DNA from: Punctularia strigosozonata HHB-11173 SS5 | Taxonomy: Eukaryota; Basidiomycota; Agaricomycetes; Corticiales; Punctulariaceae | NCBI RefSeq assembly: GCF_000264995.1 | Contig: NW_006767433.1 | Coordinates: 2,922,662 to 2,986,661, forward strand | DNA length: 64,000 bases | Direction of reading: 5' to 3' | In this document: positions 9,797-20,493 of the stretch, piece by piece | How the letters are laid out: every line of letters begins with the position of its first letter | How positions within the stretch are numbered: the first letter of the stretch is position 1 | Translations under genes and position numbers: made by a program | The notes under the pieces: generated by a model | What the model was told of the DNA's origin: nothing | What the model saw: only the letters and a program-made list of their open reading frames with translations | Databases searched by the model: none

Positions 9797-12556
9797 ATGT
9801 CCACCCCGGCGCCTGCCTCTCCTGAGGGCAGCGCTTCACAGTCCACTCAAGAGTCGAACCAGCCCATGTCTACGGTGGATCGGGCTGTCCTCGAATACCT
9901 CCGCACGCGTGGTCACGCCCAGGCAGTTCAGGCGCTGCAGGAATCCATCGGTGACGTGGACGGCAAGGGAACGTTGACGGAGCCACCTGTATCCGCTCAG
10001 GACCTGGTGAAGCTACTCGCTATTTTCTCTCAGAAGGCGGATCGCCCTGGAGGCAACGCATTACGGGATAGCGCTGCAGTGATAGACGAGCTTTCCAAGC
10101 TAGGAAACGCCCCGAGCATCCAGAATCTCTTGCAGAGCATCGGGGCCGTTGGCGCTGAGGACCTTTTAGGATCCGATCCATTGGATAAACAAGAGGGGTT
10201 CCGGGAGCTGGAGGCGTGGGTGGATGGCTCTTTGGACATGTATCGGGTATGTGGATTCGGCGTTCAGCACGAACAGCGGTTGACAGGGGCAACAGCCCGA
10301 GTTCAGGGCGATCTTGTTCCCTATATTTTGTCATTTCTACCTTGACCTTGTGCAATACGGGTTCAAAGATGCAGGTGTGTATCCGTACTTTTCCACTTGG
10401 ACGCAAGACCTGACTATTCATGGAGCCATCAACTTCTTCCAGACCTTCTCCGGCCCTCTTGAAGCAGAGCACAGTAGCACCCTACATCATTTGTCCACTC
10501 TCCTTCTCCCATCACACGTCCAGAACGATGAGCTGGCACAACGCTTTCGAAACGAAAAATACGCTGTCCGTATGAGCCGTTCCGGCTTCAACCTTCTAAT
10601 CGGATGGCTTACTGAAGGCATTGGCGGAGAGCCATCGGGAGGAGATGCCGGTTTCACAGGCGAACGCGGGAAACGAGGGAGGTCAGCTGTTATGCGTGTA
10701 GTAAATAATCACCTGCGCTTCGATGGTAAACAGTCTCGTATTTTCGTCGTCGCAATATATGTTCACTATGCATACCCAGTCACTGCTACAACTGCAAGCA
10801 ACTTTCCGGCGAGCGCCTGGGAGGAATCTACCGGCCTGCTATCAGCGCTCATTCCAGAATCCAGCGGCGGCGCGGCTTCCTACACTGATCCACAAGCGTT
10901 CAATCGAATGAAAGGCGAATTAAAACTCGGACCCGCACCTCTGCAGGAGGAATTGAAGATTGAAGCGGAGCGCGTGCTTCGTGAGCAGGCGATGGTAGAT
11001 CGTGATCCATCGGCCCAGTACGATCTACACTATTTACAACCTCCCGCACCGCCTGGAACGATCGCGCCGACTTTATCCGACCTTCCACCACATCCACCAA
11101 ACTTCAAGACCGTGGATGTGAAACGTGAGGTGGAACGCGTACGGGATGCTCGGAAGCGGATACGCCTTGAACCGTCTGCTCTGAGCAGCGTCGACCAAGA
11201 CAGTCCACAGGCTGCAGCAATCAGGGCCCGTGCCCTCCCGAGTGTATGCGCATACACCATACACAACGTCCCAGAAGGGCGAGTGCCATCGTTTCCGATA
11301 TACTCATAGCTGCTCATAGAGGATTGCAGCGTACCCTGCTGTACTTTCTCGGCGGACACGTCGTTAATGGCGGCTGGATTCGCGGAAAGTTACATCAGAC
11401 TATGGAGTCTGAAAGGCGAGAGGTTACAGGGCATGCGCAGCGATTTCTCCCCCAGCAATATCCGCGACGGTGAGATATTTCAGCGCCATATAGCGATGCC
11501 CACCATGACATACAGACAATAGCGGGTTCAATACGACGAATACGCGAGAAAGGTGGTTCAACGACGCGGAAACTCGTTGGTCATAGCGGTCCGGTTTACT
11601 CAGTTGCCTTTGACCCCTATGGTGGTTCGGCCGTGCCTCCGCGGTACCTCCTTTCCAGTTCCGCGGACGCGACGACACGACTTTGGTCATTAGACACGAT
11701 GACTAACGTTGTTGCATATCGGGGACATCAAAATCCGGTATGGGACGTACAGTGGAGTCCGATGGGCGTGTATTTTGCGACCGCCAGTCGGGACCGCACC
11801 GCAAGGCTTTGGTCCACTGATCGAGTATCGACACTCAGAGTTTATGCAGGACATCTGAATGACGTAGATGTAGGTGTGTCAACAAACATAGCGAATATAG
11901 CTGATCGAACAATAGACTGTAAGGTTTCATCCAAACTCGTTATATCTTGCGACAGGATCTAGCGATTGGACTGCCCGTCTCTGGGATGTACAGAAGGGAA
12001 CATCTGTCCGCGTCTTCATCGGCCATCAAGGTGTTGTATCTACTTTGGCTTTCTCCCCGGACGGCCGCTACCTTGCGAGTGCTGGCAAGTCTGTCCTCGG
12101 TCTATGATGCTCGTTGATTCAATGCAACTTTTATTACAGGCGAGGATCTGGCTATCAATCTGTGGGACCTAGGTTCTGGCAAACGTATCAAAAAAATGAC
12201 GGGCCACACTGCGTCGATATACTCTCTGGCTTTCAGCGCCGAGTCGTCCATGCTTGTCAGCGGAGGCGCTGACTGGACTCTAAGATGTTGGGATGTCAAG
12301 AGTGCCGGTGGCTCGCCTCCCAAACGTGCGACCGCAAATGGCGTACTTGCCAACGGAGATTCAAGGGATCGCGAGGAGGACATTATGGCGTCGTAAGTCT
12401 GCACCCGCTCCCCAGGAAGCTGTGCTCACAGAGCCCTGCAGCACGGACTTGGTGGCGACGTTTCCGACTAAGAGGACACCGTTGATAAGCGTGCAATTCA
12501 CGCCACGCAATCTCTGCCTGGTGGCAGGCCCGTATCTGTCCTTGGACCAGCGCTAG
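9797..12556 (+). CDS. TAF5: TAF5, WD40 subunit of TFIID and SAGA
   Basis: TAF5 is the scaffold WD40 subunit shared by TFIID and SAGA. The eight-exon model (9797-10246, 10296-10725, 10780-11278, 11330-11469, 11523-11869, 11916-12084, 12140-12392, 12442-12556) stays in frame and gives 800 residues. A LisH motif ([18 protein letters not shown]) comes first. The TAF5 NTD2 domain follows, with [19 protein letters not shown] after the first splice. The C-terminal half is a WD40 propeller, with repeats such as [45 protein letters not shown] and [13 protein letters not shown]. The ending [12 protein letters not shown] is typical. Two introns, 12085-12139 (donor GCAAGT) and probably 11279-11329, are GC-AG. 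The intron at 10726-10779 is 54 bases and open in frame. Confidence 0.92.
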
Positions 12557-12882
12557 AAAAGCCAGGGGATGTCGATGCCGTATTTCCTGCTCTACCCGAT
12601 TTGCTGTTCAATGACCAATGCATGATACTTTGTATGTGTATGTAAATTACTTCAGACGCAAAACTTTCGGTGCGTGTGCGCACAGCCGGGTCCTTCTAAG
12701 ATAGTGGTTCGCGCGTAGCACGTGATGGATGAGGGTGGCGCGCCATCGCCATGCTTCCTTCGGTCTACACCAAGGTCTACCTGTGACATTATTCTGCGGT
12801 GCTCATAACATCAACGAGCGCTATTGTATCCATTCACCGGCCTTTTACAAGACCACCTCGCTATACCATAAACAAGGATACA
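12557..12882. other. Spacer between TAF5 and the next same-strand gene
   Basis: This 326-base stretch must hold the TAF5 3' end and the promoter of the following plus-strand gene. No gene or named site was recognised. Confidence 0.4.
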
Positions 12883-13747
12883 ATGGAAATGGACCACGAT
12901 GCGAGCATGGGTAACCCTTACCCCGAGGCAGCTCCTACGCAAGGCCAGCAAGCTCCGGCGATGCCCTCGACCGCTTCTCTAACAAGTATGCATATCCGTA
13001 AGACTAGCCTAGCTCATAATTGGCTGACCGTTTCAATGTCTACCTCAACCTAGGCACCACATCCTCCACTTCCTTCAGAGAGATCGCCGTCAAAGTTCAT
13101 ATTCGACGTCCTGAGAAGGATTCTTGGACGTATCTTGGCAGGGCTATAATCAGCCACGAAATGAGTGGCCACTCTTCCCGAGTTGGTAGGTGGTCGCTTG
13201 GGCTCGTCTGACCAACGCTTACGTCGCGCTCCAGTGCTTCGAACTGCATCCTCAAACAAGATACTGGCTGTGTTCGGTGAAGTAAGCATCATTACCACAT
13301 TCGCATACGTTCTATGCCCTGACCAGGAAGTATTGACTTGCAGAACTCCGACTTGCAGGCGGAACGAAGAGGGAACTTCGTCGTGATCGGATGCGTGGAG
13401 GGCAACCGCGTAGTTTCTTGGTCTCTCAACGTATGCGTTCCGCTGTTCCCTCCATTCCCCTCTAACCATCATTCCAGGCGCTCAATGCTTCAGAGACCCT
13501 TCGGCTACTCGCGTCCATTGAACTTGCCTGCTACCGTTGCAAGCAAGCAATGACCGATCCCCGTCTTCATGGCAAGACGAGGCGTCGCATAGAACGTGTC
13601 ATTAAAGACGATAGGCGCAGACGCCACAGACGCCGCAAGGATGCTGAAGCAATGGTTGACATGTTTTCAAAGCAAACTATCATGGACGAACTTCCAGAGG
13701 ACACTGGCGACACACCAGCCTCCACCTCTGGTGCGCCTACAAGCTGA
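12883..13747 (+). CDS. Unassigned small basic protein
   Basis: I do not recognise this protein. The five-exon model (12883-12985, 13054-13185, 13235-13281, 13344-13430, 13478-13747) keeps one frame through four introns and gives 212 residues, which supports a real gene. The first 35 residues are Pro/Gln/Ala-rich and disordered. The middle has an ordered-looking alternation of hydrophobic and charged residues (REIAVKVHIRRPEKDSWTYL, then FVVIGCVEGNRVVSWSLN), which could be a small beta domain. A CxxC pair (ACYRCKQAM) is followed by a very basic stretch (DDRRRRHRRRKDAE) that could bind nucleic acid or target the nucleus. The tail is acidic and Thr/Ser-rich. Function is unknown; a small nuclear protein is only a guess. 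Confidence 0.7.
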
Positions 13748-14234
13748 ACGGTCCGCCAATCCATGATCCGTTCCGCATCGTTCCGATGTCCTGATGCAGG
13801 CGTCCACAAGTCTCATGCATGTATTATTTTGAATGCCTATCACCCATCATTGTAACTCAAGGACAACTTAAACCCTCATGAATTCTCCAGCTCTTCCTAC
13901 ACCTTCCCCATACCTCGTCAGCTTTCCTTCGTGCTCATATAACTAAACTGTAATTGGCATCTTCTGGGAGGACATCCCTTGCTGTAAACTATTTACGAGA
14001 ATCGGATACGACGTTGCATGATCTGACGCTGCTGCGACCTAATCGGATACGACGTTGCATGATCTGACGCTGCTGCGACCTATCGCGCTGTTCATGCATA
14101 TCGAGGGGAATAAAAAGAGGAAAGCAATTCATTTTATGTTCCTGCAGATACAAGCAGAGATAGGCAACAAGCAAAAACGCGCGATAGGGCCGCGCGGCAG
14201 TCAAGCAAAACGAATGTGCAGCGGATAAGGAGCG
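13748..14234. other. Convergent 3' region with tandem duplication
   Basis: This lies between the 3' ends of the unassigned gene (+) and the surface-protein gene (-). No gene was recognised. It contains a perfect 41-base tandem duplication, listed separately. Confidence 0.6.
14000..14081. repeat. Perfect 41-bp tandem duplication
   Basis: The unit begins AATCGGATACGACG and ends GCTGCTGCGACCT. Copy one is 14000-14040 and copy two 14041-14081, with no mismatch and no spacer. It lies in non-coding DNA between two convergent gene ends. Identity of the copies points to a recent duplication or an assembly slip. Confidence 0.95.
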
Positions 14235-15977
14235 TTATAACGATTCCAGATCATGTCGGACGGCAGCTTCATCCGAGAACGGAGATATTGCGCGATGGGA
14301 AGGAAGCGTGGGCGGTGTCTGGTTACTGGCTTGCCCCTCGGGAACGCCTGGTAAATGCGGCTGCACTGAAGCTATACGTTCCGCAGGTATAGGGGCACGG
14401 TGCGGCGTATATTGCGGGGGCAATTCCACGACTCCGTTCTCGTCAGGTTCGACTTCTTCAAGGTCCGTGTGGAGAATGAACCGCGCAGGCTGATTGTAGC
14501 TGTGCACCCCGGCGAGCGACGCTTTTCGTCGTGCTGAGGACGTTTGGGACTGGATCGTTGAAGTGGGTCGCGAACGAGTGTCACGCTCCGTGAGCGAGCT
14601 GACTGTAGGCGAGGCGAGAGGTGGTAAGACGAAAGGATCAGGCTCGTATTGATTGTGAGAGGTAAGGAAGGGAGTGGAGCCCGTTGGTATGTCGTGCTGC
14701 GACCGACTAGGTGTCACGGCGAGCGACTCATGAGAGGTGAGGGTTTGCGATGCGTAAGGAGCGGTGGTAGGATGGGGATATGCGTATACGTGGGAAACAG
14801 GGCCGCTGGGTCCTCCGGGCTTGCCAAGCAAATCGACCGATGCGTTACGACGAGGATGGTTCCATGCGCGATTGCTACGCCGTCGCCGTATGAAGAACAT
14901 GCCCAACGTGATGACAGCCGCAATAGCGATCACGGCGCCGATGACAGTGCCTACAATGGGGCCTACTCCAGCACTGCTTGTATGACCCGTCTCGCTTGCG
15001 GATGGAGCGGTCGACGTCGTGCTGCTGCTTGCCGGGTCCGTTGCGGAGGTGGAAGAGCTTGTACTGGCTGCCGGCGGATTCGCAGTTGAAGAAGGTGCTG
15101 AATTGTCCAGACATCTCGAGTCGCTGCTTACGCTGACGAGACGAACGTCGGAACTCCCGCCCTGGCGACCTGTGCGGATCATGAGAGTCGGTCTTAAGCG
15201 TTAAACCGTACGAACTTTCACCAACCTTTGCTATCGTACATGAGGAATACCATTGACTGACCACCAGCAACATCTACTGTCCAATCAAACGAGGTTGGTC
15301 CTGTCGGAGGATTTAGCTCGATGTGGCCGCCGCCCGGTACAATTCCCTGATACCAGCATGAGTCGAATGAATGCAGATGAGGCGAGATACATACCAGAAT
15401 ATGAACTGGTTGCGTAGCCGAGTTATAATTACTGAATGAGAAGGTCCTGGGTACCCTGTAAGTGTCGACTTATGGCACTGTCTGAACGCACTCACCGACA
15501 CTGTTGTAGCGCATCGTTCAGCTCAAAGGTGAAATCAACTCCGGGATCGGTAGTGTTGCAACTTGAACCCCCGACAGAGGACCCGACGGTCAATACGTCT
15601 GTCGTTCCCCCTGTCCCGAAGCCCTGCGAGTCCGACATGGCTAATAGAAGCTGTTCTTTGGCGGCAAAGTTCAGCTGGGTCTTGAACAAGCCTGCTCCAT
15701 TGGAGAAAGCTGAATCGGGTATGGTTATGTTGCGCGGTGTGCCAAACACTGGAATGAGAAGAAGCGAAAAGGGGCTTTCACCGCCTAGAGACAAACTGAA
15801 TGGATACGCTGGCAACAAAAGGGCACAGGACTCTTGCTTACCGGACCAGGTCAGCGTGAGGTCGTCACACTCCGTTGGCGAGGAGAAGGAGAACGTAAAA
15901 GCAGCGTTCGTGAGGGGAACAGACGACCAGCAGACGAGGGCTACCCCGAGGAGGACATGAGGGAAGCGAAGCGTCAT
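14235..15977 (-). CDS. Signal-peptide, single-TM surface protein with cytosolic PPxY tail
   Basis: The four-exon model (15977-15496, 15455-15395, 15346-15226, 15169-14235) gives 532 residues. A cleavable signal peptide is clear at the start (VLLGVALVCWSSVPLTNA). The extracellular part has two beta-type stretches with few cysteines (FSSPTECDDLTLTWSG, then GHIELNPPTGPTSFDWTVDV), followed by a Ser/Thr-rich stalk suited to O-mannosylation. One membrane segment (GPIVGTVIGAVIAIAAVITL) is followed by the stop-transfer cluster RRRR. The cytosolic tail of about 250 residues is disordered, with acidic and PPxY elements (VELPPQYTP). This architecture is very common in mushrooms, and the function is unknown; wall sensing is only an inference. 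The ATG at 15977 is preferred to an upstream one because it begins the signal peptide cleanly. Confidence 0.82.
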
Positions 15978-16306
15978 TGTCCTCGCCAACGGTAAGAGCC
16001 AGCCAGCGCTGCAGAGATAATAAGAACGAGACCCTAAGGGTATGAACACGACAACGCAGGCAAGGCTATAGTCAAGGTCGGTGGCGGGGCGAGCGAAAGT
16101 TGGGCCGTGATAAGTGTAGCCTCTGGCGCTTGAGCTCCGGACGCATCTCGCCGCCTGTCAAGCAATTTGATCGCCGTTTCCAAGGTTTTTGCAGTCACGT
16201 TCACAAGGAATATGATCGTTCGAGAGATTGTGTAGTGCTTCCGAAGCCCAAGGACAGCATACATGTGCGGTACGATGGTAGTAAGTACATTCGGACGACG
16301 GTCGGT
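15978..16306. other. Spacer between two minus-strand genes
   Basis: No gene was seen. It holds the promoter of the surface-protein gene and the 3' end of the MetE-like gene. Confidence 0.4.
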
Positions 16307-18277
16307 TCACCCCCACACGTCCTTGGCGATCTGGGAAACCAAGCTCAACTTTTTCTTCACGTCTTCCTCGCTCACGGGATTGCCTTCGGAGTGACTTGCG
16401 AAGCCGCACTGCGGGCTGATGCAGATCCTGTTCAAGGATAGAATCAATCTCCCAATCCCGAACCGGAAACGCTTTGACGCACTGGTTCAGTGCTTCCTCT
16501 TTCGAGCGCGGGGGATTGCCGTGCGCGATCGTCTCGGCAGCTGCATAGATGCGTTTCTTCATCTCTTCGGGATCCTCAAGCTACCCCATGTTCAGCTCAT
16601 TTTTTTTTTTCACTCCACATGAATGGATAACGACACCTTAGGGAACTTGGACGTGATTAAGCCGAGGACAACGCTCTTGTTCTGCAGGCAATCTGATCAA
16701 CCACTGTTCCAGCGCATAGGGCCGTTCGTCACATACCTTGGGCAGAAACTTGAGCGGCTCGAATGTGCCAGCTCGTTCAGTGTCGTATTCCAACTGCGAT
16801 AGTGGTAATTATCGAAACAATGGGATTTTCCGAGGGATCCGGAACTCACGTAGTAGGTGTCCACATCAATTTCGTTGAAAAGTTTGATCGCAATGCGATC
16901 ATAGCCGCCTTCGCTGAAATGCTTGCCATCCTATGATCGCGAAGATTAACATTCTTTCTTCACTTTACTTCACCGCCCGTGTCTGTTTCGACTTACCCTG
17001 AAGTTCCCGCGGCAAAGGTGGAGTCCGGTCGTCATGTCGGAAGGATGTCCCTCGAGGCATTTGTTGTAGACGCGAACGTATTCGTTCAGAAGAGACTCGT
17101 GGTCAATATTGCGCTCCTCCATGCCCTTGAGCATGGAGTCTGCGCAGAAGTAGGCGAGCAGCGGGTCATCAAACTGAATGTTACCTACAACGCGGTTGGA
17201 GTTAAGTTGGAAAACCCGCCAATAATTAGTGCAAGCTCACGGCAGCCTAGTGCGTACAGATCCTTGATCTCCTCTTGGTACGCCTTTGCAATGTCGTCAA
17301 AGTACTCCGCTTCGCCAAAATCAGCGCGATCTCCCCCATCGGTGATGGTTGATGCTCACAGTCGTTGGCGTATACATCTTTCGGATACGCGTAGTCTCCG
17401 TGCCGTAAGTGAAACCACTATGAAAGCGGTTGGTGAGGTAGTGACCCACATGATAAGAAATGACAGCGTACCTCCGGAGCACACATCGTGATCTTGATAT
17501 TCCCGTGCTCCTGTAGCACGTTGAGATTTGAGCACGGGCTCGCAGAAAAGGCTCCTGACCTCAGGGGAAGTGATGCTCTTGAGATACTCAAACTGTGACG
17601 TGTAGAAAGGTTTGGTACGTTTGAGTTTACCCTGTGCAGACAACGTCGTTAACGAGAAACGAATTCTGCGACTGTGCAACTTTCCTTGCAAAGATACGAG
17701 TCCGCCTTCTTGAAGTCCAACTTCTTGAAAGCGGATACGTCCGGAACGTAATCCTGGTGCAACTGTGAACTGATGACGGACCAGCCACTTCCTGAACGGC
17801 ATACCATGAAAAGGTGGAGCGGCACTGGACAGGTTGTTAGCAATAGATCTTCAAAGCCACAACCAATGTTCTGCTGACAACTCACCCTCGGGAACGTATT
17901 CCATCCCCTCCAGGTTATCGAACACACCCTGTCATACATAGTTTTCGTGGTTTCGTTAACCGAAGGGTTCTAAATCGTGGACTAACATCATAGAACATGT
18001 GGCTGTCCAGCGGAAACATGTCAATCGCCTGAGCAGCATGTCACATTGAACACGCCACGAACCGTCTGAATTCTCCATCGGTGAACGCCTTGATCCCAAG
18101 CTGACGCTGCATGTCGACGATGGCGTTGATTGCCTTGTCCTCAACCTCGCGAAGCTCCTCGATCGTGCATTTCTTAGCGTCAAACTCAGCCCGCTTTTGC
18201 AGCAAGTATGCGGGGCGCTTCAGCGAGCCGATATGGTCGGCACGGAAGGGCGGATTCAGGTGAAGCTTGGTGGACAT
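16307..18277 (-). CDS. MetE-like (cobalamin-independent methionine synthase family) zinc protein
   Basis: The protein is a stand-alone C-terminal-type barrel of the UROD/MetE family (like bacterial YxjG), about half the size of full MetE. The N-terminus is PPFRADHIGSLKRPAYLL, then DGEFRR joined over an intron to HMFYDGVFDNLEGM. Further on are KITMCAPE and WFHLRHGDYAYPKDVY, and QFDDPLLAYFCADSML. All four expected zinc ligands can be seen: His and Cys in GLHLCRGNF (about 17000-17025), Glu in EYDTERAGTF (about 16770), and Cys in ISPQCGFASHSEGNP near the end. Family members transfer methyl groups to a thiol, but the substrate of this short fungal type is not settled. There are about ten exons. 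The exon boundary near 17640-17700 is uncertain. It diverges from the eL13 gene. Confidence 0.85.
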
Positions 18278-19494
18278 AGCGGATGGTGATCGTAACGGAG
18301 CAGCAGACGTACAGACGCAGGATTGTGGGTTGTACGAGAATCAAACCCCTGTTGATCATGGCGGTTTGGCCGTCTTTATCTATGCCGGGCCGGGTAATCT
18401 TCCGCAAGAAAACATGGCCTGATTTGCTGAGCCACGAGGAACGGTCACACCGAAGCCATGTCTCTGGGAATAAGCAGGCATGAGAATATCAGAAGCGGTT
18501 TAGCCTTGGATACTGCGTTCCAAAAGTGGATCTGACCATAACCGTGATTCCAGAGTACGGTGCAGGTGACAAGGTTGAAACGCGTCGAGATTGAATGTGA
18601 ACAGATCTACCATCGGACGAGATGCCGCCATTACTTCAAGTCTTGACGCGGACGAAAGGCTAGGATGAGAGACTGGGACGCGAGACAATGATGGGTACGA
18701 GTGGGACACTGAACAAACAAAGTAGTGCGGATACGTGCATGAAGTTCCAGTAGCCAACCTCTGACTGCAATACAGTCCTGGGACCGGCTGCGAATCGACT
18801 TTTTCATCGGTTCACAGTGTGCTCATGAGTGTATGAGTCCAATACCCATGGAGTAAAGTTCAAATCAGATCGACTCGCACCGGCACGACGAAGCGATCAA
18901 GAGGAGAAGCATATGTCCTACATACGCTGCAGCCCCGTCGCGCTTGCCGCTGATGCAGCAAGTCTGCGGGAAGGGTCATGCAAACCCAGTGAATAGGGAG
19001 GTACATGCAGCAAACAAGAGCCTTAAAGGCGCATCTAGTAGGATTTCGGTGCCATGGACTCGGAGCGGTGTCCACACATATTACTATCCCATCACTTGTC
19101 AGGAACTCTCCGCTGGAGATGTTGAGTGTACAGTCATCAGAAGAGATTATGACAATGACACGGGTAGACAAGGGCTTCAAGTACTTACAAGGTGCATTAA
19201 CTGTGTCAGTATCAATGTTAGGACGTGTGGCTGTGCTCCTTGTACACCAAGGTCAAGCCTCTCCCACCGGACGCCCTCCAACCCCTCAAGGCGAGTACGA
19301 CGGAATCTCTGCTTGGGTCACGAAGGATGCATCCCGGTAGTCCAATTCCTGGAATGGTGGACGTTACAGGCCCAGATTTCGCTGGGCAACGATGGATGGC
19401 AGGCTGGACTTTCGGATGACCTTGCGCGACCTTCTCCCTAATCTCCACTTTCCGTTACCTTTCGCTAATTACCTGCTCACCCGCAGACTGAACC
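18278..19494. other. 1.2-kb divergent intergenic region, no gene seen
   Basis: This is the longest gene-free stretch in the window, between the MetE-like gene (-) and eL13 (+). Open frames reach 165 codons on the plus strand but show no motif and no consistent splice structure. A pyrimidine-rich stretch just before 19495 resembles the leader of a ribosomal protein gene, and CAG at 19483-19485 may be the acceptor of a leader intron. Confidence 0.5.
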
Positions 19495-20288
19495 ATGGGC
19501 TTCCGGCACAACAACGGTATGTTGCACTCATTGCAGAATTCATACAGCCCATTCATTTGAATCTGCCGATAGTCCTCCACGCCAACCACTTCCGCAAGGA
19601 TTGGCAACGCCGGGTTAAGACTTGGTTCGACCAGCCCGGCCGTAAGCTCCGCCGTCGCAACGCTCGCAAAGCGAAGGCCGCCACACTCGGTGTCCGCCCG
19701 CTTACCCTCCTACGCCCTGCTGTCCGTGCGCCGACCGTGCGTTACAATCGCAAAGTCCGCGAGGGCCGTGGCTTCACCCTGGCCGAACTAAAGGAGGCTG
19801 GCATCGGCCGCAAAGAGGCGCGCGGCGTGGGTATCGTCGTTGACCACCGCAGGAGGAACCTCAGCGAGGAGGGCAAGGCTCTCAACGTTGAGCGGCTGAA
19901 GGCCTACAAGGCCAAGCTGATTATCTTCCCTCGCAAGGCGAGCAAGCCGAAGAAGGGCGACTCGACGGTGTGTGGCTAGTATGGTAAACGCGGTGATATG
20001 GTTGACGAATCCAACACATGTAGGGCGAGGAGCTCACAGCACCCACCACCCGCACCCACCTTCCCCTTCCGGACCCGTACGTCCACGAGGCTCCCCGGAA
20101 GATCACCGAGGAGGAGCGCGAGCTCGACGCCTACGTCACCCGCCGCCAGCAGCGCGGCATCGCCCGCACCGAGGGCGAGCGGAAGGCGAAGATCGCCAAG
20201 GTTGGTTTATACTACCCCAGATTTGGGAATACATTTGACACGGTCTCTACTGCAGAAGGAGGAGGAGGAGGCTGCCAAGAAGAAATAA
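19495..20288 (+). CDS. RPL13: 60S ribosomal protein eL13
   Basis: eL13 is a conserved protein of the large ribosomal subunit. The four-exon model (19495-19516, 19573-19967, 20024-20200, 20256-20288) gives 208 residues, the normal length. The start [19 protein letters not shown] crosses the first splice. It is followed by [58 protein letters not shown] and [20 protein letters not shown]. The last exon of 33 bases codes for the acidic-then-basic end [11 protein letters not shown] 22-base first exon just after the ATG is a common arrangement in fungal ribosomal protein genes. The gene is convergent with the desaturase. Confidence 0.97.
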
Positions 20289-20493
20289 GCCACGCAGCCG
20301 TTTCCTCGTGGTCTTATGTTGTCATGCTTTCGCCTCCATACCTGTACTTCATCGCCATGAAAACTGGGTGTCGGCCCGGGATATTGCATATGCTGCATGC
20401 GCACGTTCATTTGCTCCCAGCGAGACGCAGAGATCGATGACTGTTGTAAGGCCTAAAGATTATGTACACGAAGTATATGCCAGCACTCTGGCG

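Noticed and set aside
18290-18420. Possible tRNA-like B box on the minus strand (GGTTTGATTCTC)
   Set aside because: No matching A box, acceptor stem or anticodon arm could be folded around it.
18860-19441. Overlapping open frames of 106-165 codons in the long spacer
   Set aside because: No motif, no splice logic and no agreement between frames; treated as non-coding.
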